Below the pieces are notes generated by a model. That model made no database searches. It saw nothing but the letters and a program-made list of their open reading frames with translations, and was not told where the DNA came from. Of a stretch of 64,000 nucleotides of DNA, positions 56,738 through 64,000 are shown piece after piece. Position 1 is the stretch's first letter, and each line of letters begins with the position of its first letter. A program made the position numbers and the translations under genes. The DNA comes from Mesorhizobium ciceri biovar biserrulae WSM1271 (lineage in GTDB: Bacteria; Pseudomonadota; Alphaproteobacteria; Rhizobiales; Rhizobiaceae), in contig NC_014923.1 of the NCBI RefSeq assembly GCF_000185905.1, positions 2,441,501 to 2,505,500 of the forward strand, given 5' to 3'.

Positions 56738-58054
56738 ATGACCAACGTCGCCCTGACCGGGCTTGCCCGTGATCTCGCCAAGCGTGCCGCCGAGAACCGC
56801 CCGGTGCGCATCGGTGTCATCGGCTCGGGCGAAATGGGCACCGATCTGGTCACGCAGGGCATGCTGATGCCGGGCATTTCGGTCTGCGCCGTCTCGACGC
56901 GCCGCCCGCACACCGCGCGCGACGCTATCCGCATCGCCTATGGCGACGAAGCCATGGCGGTCGAAGCCGACACCGCGTCGAAAGTCACCGGCGCCATCGA
57001 AAGTGGCAAGATCGCCATCACATCCAACGAGATGCTGGTCACCAATCCGCTGATCGACGTCGTCATCGACGCCACCGGCAAGCCGGGCGTCGCCGCCGAT
57101 TTCGACCTCATGGCGATGGAGTACGGCAAGCATCTGGTGATGATGAACGTCGAGGCCGACATCACCATCGGCTGCTATCTCAAGCAGCAGGCCGACCGGC
57201 TTGGCGTCGTCTATTCGGTGGGTGCGGGCGACGAGCCGTCGAGCTGCATGGAACTGATCGAGTTTGCGTCGGCGCTCGGGCTGACCATCGTGTCGGCCGG
57301 CAAGGGCAAGAACAACCCGCTCAACCACGATGCCGTACCGGACGACTATCGCGCCGAAGCGATCCGCCGCAACATGAACCCGCGCATGCTGGTCGAGTTC
57401 GTCGACGGCTCCAAGACCATGGTCGAGATGTGCGCCATCGCCAACGCCACCGGGCTGGTGCCGGACGTCCCCGGCATGCACGGCCCCAAGGCCGATCGCG
57501 ACGACCTCGCCAAGGTGCTGATCCCGCGCGAGGATGGCGGTCTGCTCACGAAGAAAGGCGTCGTCGACTACACGGTCGGCAAGGGCGTCGCGCCCGGCGT
57601 CTTCGTCATCGTCGAGGCGACGCATCCGCGCATCATCGAGCGCATGGACGATCTACATATCGGGCACGGCCCCTATTACAGCCTGTTCCGGCCTTATCAT
57701 CTGACATCGCTGGAAGTGCCGCTGACCGCAGCCCGCATCGTGCTTTTCGGCAAGCCCGACATGGTGCCGTTGCCGCGGCCCGTGGCCGAAGTCTGCGCCG
57801 TTGCCAAGCGCGACCTAGTCGCCGGCGAGACCTTCGATGCGATCGGCGAGACTTGTTACCGCTCCTGGACGATGACCGTCGGCGAAGCCCGCGCCCAGCG
57901 CGCCGTGCCGGTCGGCCTGCTCGAGGGCGGCAAGGTGCTGAAACCGGTCACGAAAGGCGAATTGCTGACGGCGGATAATGCGTCGCCCGACCAGACGACG
58001 AGGCTGTTCGCCTTGCGCCGGCTGCAGGATGAGATGCTGTACGGGACAAGCTGA
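56738..58054 (+). CDS. DRL-family NAD(P)-dependent oxidoreductase (homoserine-dehydrogenase-like)
   Basis: The 438-residue protein has an N-terminal Rossmann domain (VRIGVIGSGEMGTDLV), a central catalytic domain like homoserine dehydrogenase (VYSVGAGDEPSSCMELIEFASALGL; SAGKGKNNPLNHDAVP) and a C-terminal SAF-like domain. This is the architecture of the DXR-like (DRL) proteins first described in Brucella, which can replace DXP reductoisomerase in isoprenoid synthesis, with close size. DRL families include members of other function. The divergent PTS suggests a role on a phosphorylated sugar or polyol. The ribosome site at 56738 is weak. Confidence 0.78.
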   Translation: MTNVALTGLARDLAKRAAENRPVRIGVIGSGEMGTDLVTQGMLMPGISVCAVSTRRPHTARDAIRIAYGDEAMAVEADTASKVTGAIESGKIAITSNEMLVTNPLIDVVIDATGKPGVAADFDLMAMEYGKHLVMMNVEADITIGCYLKQQADRLGVVYSVGAGDEPSSCMELIEFASALGLTIVSAGKGKNNPLNHDAVPDDYRAEAIRRNMNPRMLVEFVDGSKTMVEMCAIANATGLVPDVPGMHGPKADRDDLAKVLIPREDGGLLTKKGVVDYTVGKGVAPGVFVIVEATHPRIIERMDDLHIGHGPYYSLFRPYHLTSLEVPLTAARIVLFGKPDMVPLPRPVAEVCAVAKRDLVAGETFDAIGETCYRSWTMTVGEARAQRAVPVGLLEGGKVLKPVTKGELLTADNASPDQTTRLFALRRLQDEMLYGTS

Positions 58055-58058
58055 GGAT

Positions 58059-58874
58059 TTATCTCCCCAGTTCGACCGACCGCAGCCGCGCAGCCTCCAC
58101 CGCTTGCGTCAGCAGATTGGTCAGCCGGTCCTCGCCCATCAGAACGGCCAGCGCCGCGGCCGTCGTGCCGTTGGGGCTGGTGACCTGCTGGCGCAGCCCG
58201 CCCGGTTCCTCGCCGCTTTCGGCGGCGAGCGAGGCGGCGCCATAGACGGTCTGCATGGCGAGCAGCTTGGCGGTCGCCGTCGGCAGACCGGCCTTCTCGG
58301 CGGCAACCGTCAGCGCTTCGATGAAATGGAAGATATAGGCCGGCCCCGATCCGGACACGGCGGTCACCGCATCCATCAGGCCCTCATCGTCGATGGTGGC
58401 CACTTCGCCGCTCGCCGACAAAAGGTCGGCGACGAAACGCTTGGTGTCATCGGACACGAGCTTGTTGGAGAACACCACCATCATGCCCTTGCCGATCGCC
58501 GCGGGCGTGTTGGGCATGCAGCGCACGATCGGCGCGCGATTGCCGAGAATTTCCTCGAAGGTGGCGGCAGGCGTGCCGGCGGCGATGCTGACGAAGGTGG
58601 TGCGGCCGTCGCCGAAGCGCTTGTAGGCGGCCGTGACGTCGCGGATCACCTGCGGCTTCACCGCGATGACGACGAGATCGGGCAGGGCATCGGCCGGTAT
58701 GCTACCGGCATCGGCTGATGTCGCGCAGCCCAGCGTTGCCGCGCGATTGCGCAGATCGGCATTGGGCTCGACCACGAAAACCGCCGACGGCGCGAGCTTG
58801 CCGGATTTCAGCCAGCCCGAGAGCATGGCGTAGCCCATATTGCCGCAGCCGGCGAGAACAAGCCTGATCGTCAT
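58059..58874 (-). CDS. proC: Pyrroline-5-carboxylate reductase
   Basis: The 271-residue enzyme makes the last step of proline synthesis. It has the NADP-binding motif LAGCGNMGYAMLSGWL and the C-terminal SGSGPAYIFHFIEAL. It is convergent with the DRL gene, with four bases between. Confidence 0.95.
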   Translation of the reverse strand: MTIRLVLAGCGNMGYAMLSGWLKSGKLAPSAVFVVEPNADLRNRAATLGCATSADAGSIPADALPDLVVIAVKPQVIRDVTAAYKRFGDGRTTFVSIAAGTPAATFEEILGNRAPIVRCMPNTPAAIGKGMMVVFSNKLVSDDTKRFVADLLSASGEVATIDDEGLMDAVTAVSGSGPAYIFHFIEALTVAAEKAGLPTATAKLLAMQTVYGAASLAAESGEEPGGLRQQVTSPNGTTAAALAVLMGEDRLTNLLTQAVEAARLRSVELGR

Positions 58875-58934
58875 CGAAAGCCCTCCAGAGGAAGGCCTTC
58901 ACATAGACGCTGGCGCTTCCTTGGGGAAGCCCCA

Positions 58935-60269
58935 TCAGGATCGCGAGCCGCGATCGGGATCGCGCACCGCGATTGGCCGCAGCGACACTTGCCTGAGGCC
59001 AAGCACGCCGAGCACGAAGAACAGCCAGACCGGGTCGCCGCGATGGAAGAAGAAGCTTTCGAGGAAAGCGTTAAGCGCCGTGAACAGCACCACCATCATG
59101 AAGAAGTCGCCGAGAAAGATGTTTTCCCTGCGCAACGGAATGCGCATGTAGTCGCGCAGCGGCGCGATGAGGAAGGTGTAGACCGCCACGCATAGTGCCG
59201 GAATGCCCATCAGCACGGCGATGTCGAGATAGCCGTCATGGCCGTGCACGATGGTTCTGATGTCCCACGGCCGGTCGAAGGGCTGGTCCTGGTTGAGCAA
59301 GAGCGGCGTGCCCCAGAAGCTTTCATAGCCGTAGCCGGTCCATGGCTTCTTCGCCAGCATGCTGCCGGCGAACTCCCACAGCGTCGTGCGGCCGGTATAG
59401 GTCATGCCGGGGAAATAGATCGCCGCCAGATGTTTTACAGGCGGCAGGAAGACGATGCCCAGCGTGCCGACCGCCGTGGCGATGATGGCCAGCGCAAACA
59501 GGATCGGCGTGCCGAGCCGCATGCCTATCAGGCTCGGGAACATGACGATCAGGATCGAGAACGGCACCAGGCCGGCTGTCGTCTTGGAGCCGGTGTGCAG
59601 CATGAAGATCATCGCCGCGAAGAAGATCCCGGCGCCCCAGTAGCGCTGCCCGCGCCGGTAGAGATAGAGGCCTGCGAAGCTGAGGCAGGCCATGACCGGC
59701 CCGGCAATGTTCTTGTGGGTGAACACGCCGCGCCACAGTCCGGCATGTTCGGGCTCCTGCGAGTCGGCTGTGTGCATCGCCTCGTGCGGAAAGACGATGA
59801 GGCCGAGATAGGAAAGGCCCATGACCACGACGGCGGTGAAGATGATCACCTTCGAGAAGGCTTCGGCGTCGCGCGGCAGCACCAGGATCGTTGCCATCGT
59901 CAGGATGCCGATCAGGGTGAAGGAGGCGGCGCGCATCGCCGAAGGCGGATCGGTCGACAGGATCACCGAGAGGAAAAAGAAGCCCAGCATCAACACCCAG
60001 GATGGGCTCAGCAGCGAGCGCACCACGCGCGGATCGGCAAAGGCCATCAGCGAGAAGATCGACATGGCGCCGAGCGAACCGAAGCCAAGCTGGTTGACGA
60101 TGTCGCCGCCTTGACCGGTGAGTTCGGCGCCGCCCGGCTGGAACGGCCGGAACGACACCATGATGACGGTGAACAGCAGCGCGGCAATGGCGGTGGCCAC
60201 GCCTTCGCGCGTGAACGCGTCGCCGAGCGGCGCGCGCTCAGTTTTTCTCAGGCTGGCGGTATTGCTCAT
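58935..60269 (-). CDS. O-antigen ligase/ExoQ-like polysaccharide polymerase
   Basis: The 444-residue membrane protein has about ten hydrophobic segments and the Wzy_C-type loop YTGRTTLWEFAGSMLAKKPWTGYGYESFWG and HGHDGYLDIAVLMGIPA. Arg and His in this loop are usual catalytic candidates. Start at 60269 lies inside the end of the upstream glycosyltransferase gene (32-base overlap). It is expected to join exopolysaccharide or lipid-linked units at the periplasmic face. Confidence 0.85.
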   Translation of the reverse strand: MSNTASLRKTERAPLGDAFTREGVATAIAALLFTVIMVSFRPFQPGGAELTGQGGDIVNQLGFGSLGAMSIFSLMAFADPRVVRSLLSPSWVLMLGFFFLSVILSTDPPSAMRAASFTLIGILTMATILVLPRDAEAFSKVIIFTAVVVMGLSYLGLIVFPHEAMHTADSQEPEHAGLWRGVFTHKNIAGPVMACLSFAGLYLYRRGQRYWGAGIFFAAMIFMLHTGSKTTAGLVPFSILIVMFPSLIGMRLGTPILFALAIIATAVGTLGIVFLPPVKHLAAIYFPGMTYTGRTTLWEFAGSMLAKKPWTGYGYESFWGTPLLLNQDQPFDRPWDIRTIVHGHDGYLDIAVLMGIPALCVAVYTFLIAPLRDYMRIPLRRENIFLGDFFMMVVLFTALNAFLESFFFHRGDPVWLFFVLGVLGLRQVSLRPIAVRDPDRGSRS

Positions 60270-61236
60270 TGGCATATCCGAATTCGGCCAGCACGCGGCC
60301 CAGCGCCACATGGACGGGGTAGATGGCGATCGCCGGCGATCGGGTCCGCGCCAGCCGGATCAGGCCGCGAAACGGCGAGGCGGCAAGCAGTGCCAGGCTC
60401 TTCAGCAACACTTTGGCGCCGGCCATTGGCGTGCCGGCGCGCTTCTTCTTTTCGACCAGTGTCGAGATGACGCCGTTGCGCAGGCTGCGGGCGCGGATCC
60501 AGTCGGCTTCGATACGCCGCGCCGGAACGGTTTCCAGCACCTTGGCCTCGGCGCACCAGCCCAGCACAAAGCCCTTTTGCACCGACCGGCTGAGAAAGTC
60601 GGAATCGCCGCCGCCCATGAAATTGAATCTGAGATCGAGAAAGGGCGGACCCATGGCGATCAGCACGTTGCGCCCGACCAGAAGATTGCCCGACGAATAG
60701 AGCGCCGGCACGCGTCCGGTTTCCCGGTAAGGCGGCGCGAACACCGGATGCTCTGCCCATCGCGCATGGGCGGGGTCGGCAAACACGGGCACCTGCGGGC
60801 CGCCGACAATGTCGGCGCCGAGCGTTTCGGCAGCCAGGCACATCCGTTCCAGCCACTGCGGATCGGCGATCTCGTCGTCGTCGATGACCAGCAGATGCCT
60901 GAAGTTCGGGAATTGCAGGATGGCTGTCTGCCAGCCGGCATTGTAGGCGCTGCAATTGCCGCGCTCATGCGCGATGATCACCAGGCCCGGCATTTCGCCC
61001 CGCTCGAACAGCGGCAGCGCCGCCTTGGCGCCGGCCCGCGCCTCGGCTTCGTTCTCCATGACGATCACGGCAAAGCGTCTGCCGGTTTGCTGCGCGCGCA
61101 GCGACGCCAGCGTTTCCAGCACCTGCTCGGGACGCTTGAAGGTCGGCAAGGTGACGACGGCTTCGACGGCCTCGACGTCAAGCCGCGGCGTGCGTCCCGC
61201 GACCGTTACCGAACCGTCCGATGGCAAAGGGATCAT
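60238..61236 (-). CDS. GT2-family glycosyltransferase
   Basis: The ~332-residue enzyme has the GT2 opening AVVTLPTFKRPEQVLETLASL, the DXD-like site LLVIDDDEIADP and the acceptor-loop DFLSRSVQKG. It probably adds a sugar to a lipid-linked or nascent chain. ATG 61236 is preferred to 61302 on N-terminal family fit, although no clear ribosome site is seen. Confidence 0.85.
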   Translation of the reverse strand: MIPLPSDGSVTVAGRTPRLDVEAVEAVVTLPTFKRPEQVLETLASLRAQQTGRRFAVIVMENEAEARAGAKAALPLFERGEMPGLVIIAHERGNCSAYNAGWQTAILQFPNFRHLLVIDDDEIADPQWLERMCLAAETLGADIVGGPQVPVFADPAHARWAEHPVFAPPYRETGRVPALYSSGNLLVGRNVLIAMGPPFLDLRFNFMGGGDSDFLSRSVQKGFVLGWCAEAKVLETVPARRIEADWIRARSLRNGVISTLVEKKKRAGTPMAGAKVLLKSLALLAASPFRGLIRLARTRSPAIAIYPVHVALGRVLAEFGYANEQYRQPEKN

Positions 61237-61408
61237 CCGTGTCCAGCCACATGGTGAGTTGGGCTCTGGTAGCACCACGGTTGATAAGGTTTCGTTAATC
61301 ACCTTGAACGGAGAAGCCCGCCAGGCAGCGGCTTTCGGCCGTCGAATGTGCAGGCTTAATCAAGGGTTCACCGCACTTTGCTACCGGCTACACCACTGGA
61401 TAGGTAAG

Positions 61409-62581
61409 ATGCATCTGCTGTTCGCCACATCGATCGTGCCCGACGGCGCTCTCGCCTCGGGCTACGAGATCGCCAACGCTGCGATCATCGCTGCCTTGCG
61501 GCGCGCTGGCGCGCGCGTCACCGTCATCGGCTTTACCTGGCCGGGGAAGCCCGCGGCCGACCCCGAAAACACCGTGGTGCTGGGTGCGATCGACGTGCGC
61601 ACGGAAAATGCCTCCGCGCGGCAAAAGCTGGCCTGGGTCGGCAAGGCGCTGCTTTCGGGCCTCACCTTCGCGTCGGTCAAGCTGCGCGCCGTGTCCGACA
61701 GCGATGTTCTCGCTGCCATTGAGCGTGCCGGACCGTTTGACGGCTATGTCTTGAATTCCGTGCAGTTCGCCGGCGCCTTCGAAAAGCTGTTCGCTGAGCG
61801 GCCTTCGATCTTCGTTGCCCACAATGTCGAGCATCTTTCGGCGCGGGAGAATGCCGCTGCCGCCGACGGTCTCTTCCAGCGCCTGCTGTTTCGCCGCGAG
61901 GCGAGGCTGCTCAAGACCGTCGAAGAGCGTCTCTGCCGCCGGGCGCGCTTCGTCTTCACCCTGGCCGAGGAAGACCGCGCCGCACTCGGTGTCGCCTCCG
62001 ACAACCGCTCGGCGGTGCTGCCGCTGGTGACCGGTGCCCAGGCGCCAACCCTGAAAAGCCCGCGCCGCATCGACTGCGACGCCGCACTGATCGGCACCTG
62101 GACCTGGCAGCCGAACCGCATCGGCCTCGACTGGTTCCTGGGCAAGGTCGTGCCGCATCTGCGGCCCGATTTCCGCATCCGCATTGCGGGCCACATGCCT
62201 TCGGGCGTCGCGTCGAAGCACCCGGGTGTCGAATTTGTCGGCCGCGTGCCCGACGCGCAAGCTTTCGTGCGCGGTGCTGCCGTCATCCCGCTGATCAGCA
62301 CCGCCGGCAGCGGCGTCCAGTTGAAGACCATCGAAACCTTCGAGCTCGGCCTGCCTTCGGTCGCCACCAGCCGTTCGCTGCGCGGCATCGACCACCGTCC
62401 TTCCAATTGCGTCGTCACCGACGATCCCGTTGCCTTCGCCACGGCTCTCGAGGCTGCAGCGGCCGACATCCGCGACGTTGACGGCAGCGCGTTCCGGGGC
62501 TCGCAGGTCAAGGCGCTCGACGCTGCCATCCGGCTCGGCCTCGAAAAGCTCGCCCCTCTCAGGCAGGAGGCGTTTGCATGA
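61409..62581 (+). CDS. GT4-type glycosyltransferase
   Basis: The 390-residue enzyme has a GT-B fold: MHLLFATSIVPDGALASGYE, AHNVEHLSAREN, and the donor-site segment VIPLISTAGSGVQLKTIETFELGLPSVATSRSLRGI (EX7E-like). Start 61409 follows aggtaag. It overlaps the WecG-like gene by four bases, so it belongs to the same operon. Confidence 0.85.
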   Translation: MHLLFATSIVPDGALASGYEIANAAIIAALRRAGARVTVIGFTWPGKPAADPENTVVLGAIDVRTENASARQKLAWVGKALLSGLTFASVKLRAVSDSDVLAAIERAGPFDGYVLNSVQFAGAFEKLFAERPSIFVAHNVEHLSARENAAAADGLFQRLLFRREARLLKTVEERLCRRARFVFTLAEEDRAALGVASDNRSAVLPLVTGAQAPTLKSPRRIDCDAALIGTWTWQPNRIGLDWFLGKVVPHLRPDFRIRIAGHMPSGVASKHPGVEFVGRVPDAQAFVRGAAVIPLISTAGSGVQLKTIETFELGLPSVATSRSLRGIDHRPSNCVVTDDPVAFATALEAAAADIRDVDGSAFRGSQVKALDAAIRLGLEKLAPLRQEAFA

Positions 62582-63372
62582 ACATGCATTCCGCCCGCGC
62601 CGCGTTCGGGCTCGACACGCTGAAGACGATCCTTGGCATCCCGGTGGTTGCGGTCCGCTGGAACGATGCCATCGCCCTGCTGAACCGGTTGATTGCCGAG
62701 CGGCGCTTCACCAAGATCAGTTTCCTCAACGCCCACAACGCCAACATCGCCTATACCGACCCGGTGTTCGCCGAAGCACTCGATGATTTCCTCATCCTGC
62801 CCGACGGCATCGGCATCGATCTGGCGGCGAGGCTCCTCTACGGGGCGCCGTTTCCCGACAATCTCAATGGTACCGATTTCGTCCCGGCCTTCCTGCAGGC
62901 CTCGACGACGCCGCTGACCGTCGGGCTGCTCGGCGCGACGCGCGTCAACGCCGAAGCGGCGTCGGTCAAGCTGGCGGCACTGGCCGTGCAGCACCGGTTC
63001 GTGGTGATCCATGACGGCTATTTCCCCCCTTCGCAGGAGCAGGAAATCGTCGACCGGATTGCCGCGCTTCGGCCCGACGTGCTGCTCGTGGCCATGGGCG
63101 TGCCGCGCCAGGAATTGTGGATCGAACGCCATATCGACGCGCGCCATTGCACGCTGCCGATCGCCGTCGGCGCGTTGCTTGATTTCCTGAGCGGCGCGGT
63201 GCCCCGCGCACCCTTGTGGATGCGCCGGCTGCGGCTCGAATGGCTGTTCCGGTTGGCTGTCGAGCCGGGCCGCCTGTGGCGCCGCTATGTGGTCGGCAAC
63301 CCGCTGTTCCTGCTGCGCGTCGTCAGGCAGAAATTCTCGCTTGCGCCCGAAGCCGCGGGAGATACCAAATGA
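62578..63372 (+). CDS. WecG/TagA/CpsF-family glycosyltransferase (GT26)
   Basis: The 264-residue protein has the family hallmarks FLNAHNANIAYTDP, LPDGIGIDLAARLLYG, NGTDF, VAMGVPRQELWIERH and the C-terminal VGALLDFLSGAVPRAPLWMRRLRLEWLFRL. Such enzymes transfer N-acetylmannosamine-type or other sugars to lipid carriers. It overlaps both neighbours by four bases. Confidence 0.93.
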   Translation: MNMHSARAAFGLDTLKTILGIPVVAVRWNDAIALLNRLIAERRFTKISFLNAHNANIAYTDPVFAEALDDFLILPDGIGIDLAARLLYGAPFPDNLNGTDFVPAFLQASTTPLTVGLLGATRVNAEAASVKLAALAVQHRFVVIHDGYFPPSQEQEIVDRIAALRPDVLLVAMGVPRQELWIERHIDARHCTLPIAVGALLDFLSGAVPRAPLWMRRLRLEWLFRLAVEPGRLWRRYVVGNPLFLLRVVRQKFSLAPEAAGDTK

Positions 63373-64000
63373 ACAGCAGGTTCGTGCCAGGTGCCGCTGT
63401 CGAGCCAAGCCCGCTCCGGCAGACACCGACGGCGGCCATCGTGACGGCAAGCTATGCGCCCGATTTCGAGCGCTGTCGCCTGCTGTGCGAGACACTTGAT
63501 CGCCATGTTTCCGGCGCGGCGCACCATTACATCCTGGTCGAGCATCGCGATGTCGGCCTGTTTCGCCAATTGGAAACCGGCCGCCGCACGGTCGTCGACG
63601 AGCGTGAATTGCTGCCGCGCTGGCTGCACGCCTTCGACGATCCGTTCAGCCTGTTTCGCCGGCGCGTCTGGCTCAGCCTGAAGACCCAGCCGCTGCGCGG
63701 CTGGCATGTGCAGCAGTTGCGCCGCATCGCCATATCAGCGCATGCATCTCAAGACGTGCTCATCTTCTGCGATTCCGATGTTGCCTTCCTGAAACCTTTT
63801 GACTGCGGCGCCTTCTGGCGCGATGGCAAGGTGCGCCTGTTCCGCCGCGACGGTGTGCTGGCGGACGAAGGTCATGAGGAGCATCGCATCTGGTCGCGCA
63901 ACGCCGGCTCGGCACTCGGCATCGACCCGTCCCGGACGTCGAACCATGACTACATCTCGACGCTGATCGCGTGGCGGCGCGACACCGTGCTGGCGATGTG
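63369..64000 (+). CDS. DUF6492-like putative glycosyltransferase, C-terminus beyond the window
   Basis: The frame starts at ATG 63369 and is open to the last base. It reads TAAIVTASYAPDFERCRLLCETL and DVLIFCDSDVAFLKPFD (a DXD-like site), as in DUF6492 proteins found with exopolysaccharide genes. It overlaps the GT26 gene by four bases, and the cluster clearly continues to the right. Confidence 0.82.
   Translation, partial: MNSRFVPGAAVEPSPLRQTPTAAIVTASYAPDFERCRLLCETLDRHVSGAAHHYILVEHRDVGLFRQLETGRRTVVDERELLPRWLHAFDDPFSLFRRRVWLSLKTQPLRGWHVQQLRRIAISAHASQDVLIFCDSDVAFLKPFDCGAFWRDGKVRLFRRDGVLADEGHEEHRIWSRNAGSALGIDPSRTSNHDYISTLIAWRRDTVLAM

Noticed and set aside
54991..56934. Extended EIIC of 647 residues
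   Set aside because: The first ~180 residues run antisense into the DRL gene. ATG 56397 has a strong ribosome site and gives the family length.

Overview
The window looks like a chromosomal segment of a Mesorhizobium-type alphaproteobacterium (Rhizobiales). The reasons are high GC coding with few intergenic gaps, a conserved housekeeping run in an order usual for this group (murA, DUF2948, hisD, UPF0262, low-molecular-weight phosphatase, infA, Maf, yacG), a complete agp-type alpha-galactoside locus like that of Sinorhizobium, a RIME-like intergenic repeat, and a homoserine-dehydrogenase-like protein of the Brucella DRL family. Genus and species are inference.

Layout. 1-2.9 kb: a secreted repeat protein that runs off the left edge (27-residue units, 81-bp tandem DNA repeats), a YcgN-type cysteine-cluster protein, a small secreted protein and a SIMPL-domain protein. 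3.06-10.97 kb: an accessory region between a CAT-anticodon tRNA and tRNA-Phe. Each tRNA 3' end faces a tyrosine integrase. Between the integrases are an XRE-like and an AlpA-like regulator and a visibly more AT-rich three-gene operon that I read as an ABC-three-component (ABC-3C) conflict or defence system: a Cap4-like PD-(D/E)XK/ABC-3C effector, a middle component and a DUF3732 ATPase. This is the most interesting system in the window.

11.3-28.8 kb: two adjacent sugar-uptake clusters. The first has an AraC regulator, a MalEFGK-type importer and an unusual Gfo/Idh/MocA-aldo/keto reductase fusion. The second matches the agp locus: AraC regulator, GH4 glycosidase, Opp-type importer (binding protein, two permeases, double ATPase) and a second GH4. 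Together they would import oligosaccharides and cleave or oxidise them in the cytoplasm. 28.8-34.7 kb: the housekeeping run and tRNA-Thr.

35-39.1 kb: a DUF882 peptidase-like protein, then a probable operon of ECF sigma factor, AhpD-like protein and OsmC, which suggests peroxide or organic-oxidant response. 39.4-47.4 kb: RpiR regulator, M20 deacylase, a full Liv-type ABC importer and an alpha/beta hydrolase. 47.5-54.1 kb: cobalamin-dependent methionine synthase with an operator-like palindrome at its predicted transcription start, a divergent VOC/TetR pair with repeated operator-like elements, and a Tat-exported multicopper oxidase. 54.1-58.9 kb: a galactitol-type PTS (IIC, IIA, IIB) divergent from the DRL-family oxidoreductase, then proC. 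58.9-64 kb: the start of an exopolysaccharide cluster (O-antigen ligase-like, GT2, GT4, WecG/TagA/CpsF, DUF6492) that continues past the right edge.

All calls are from reading the sequence. No database search was run. Family names and regulatory sites are inference unless a motif is cited.
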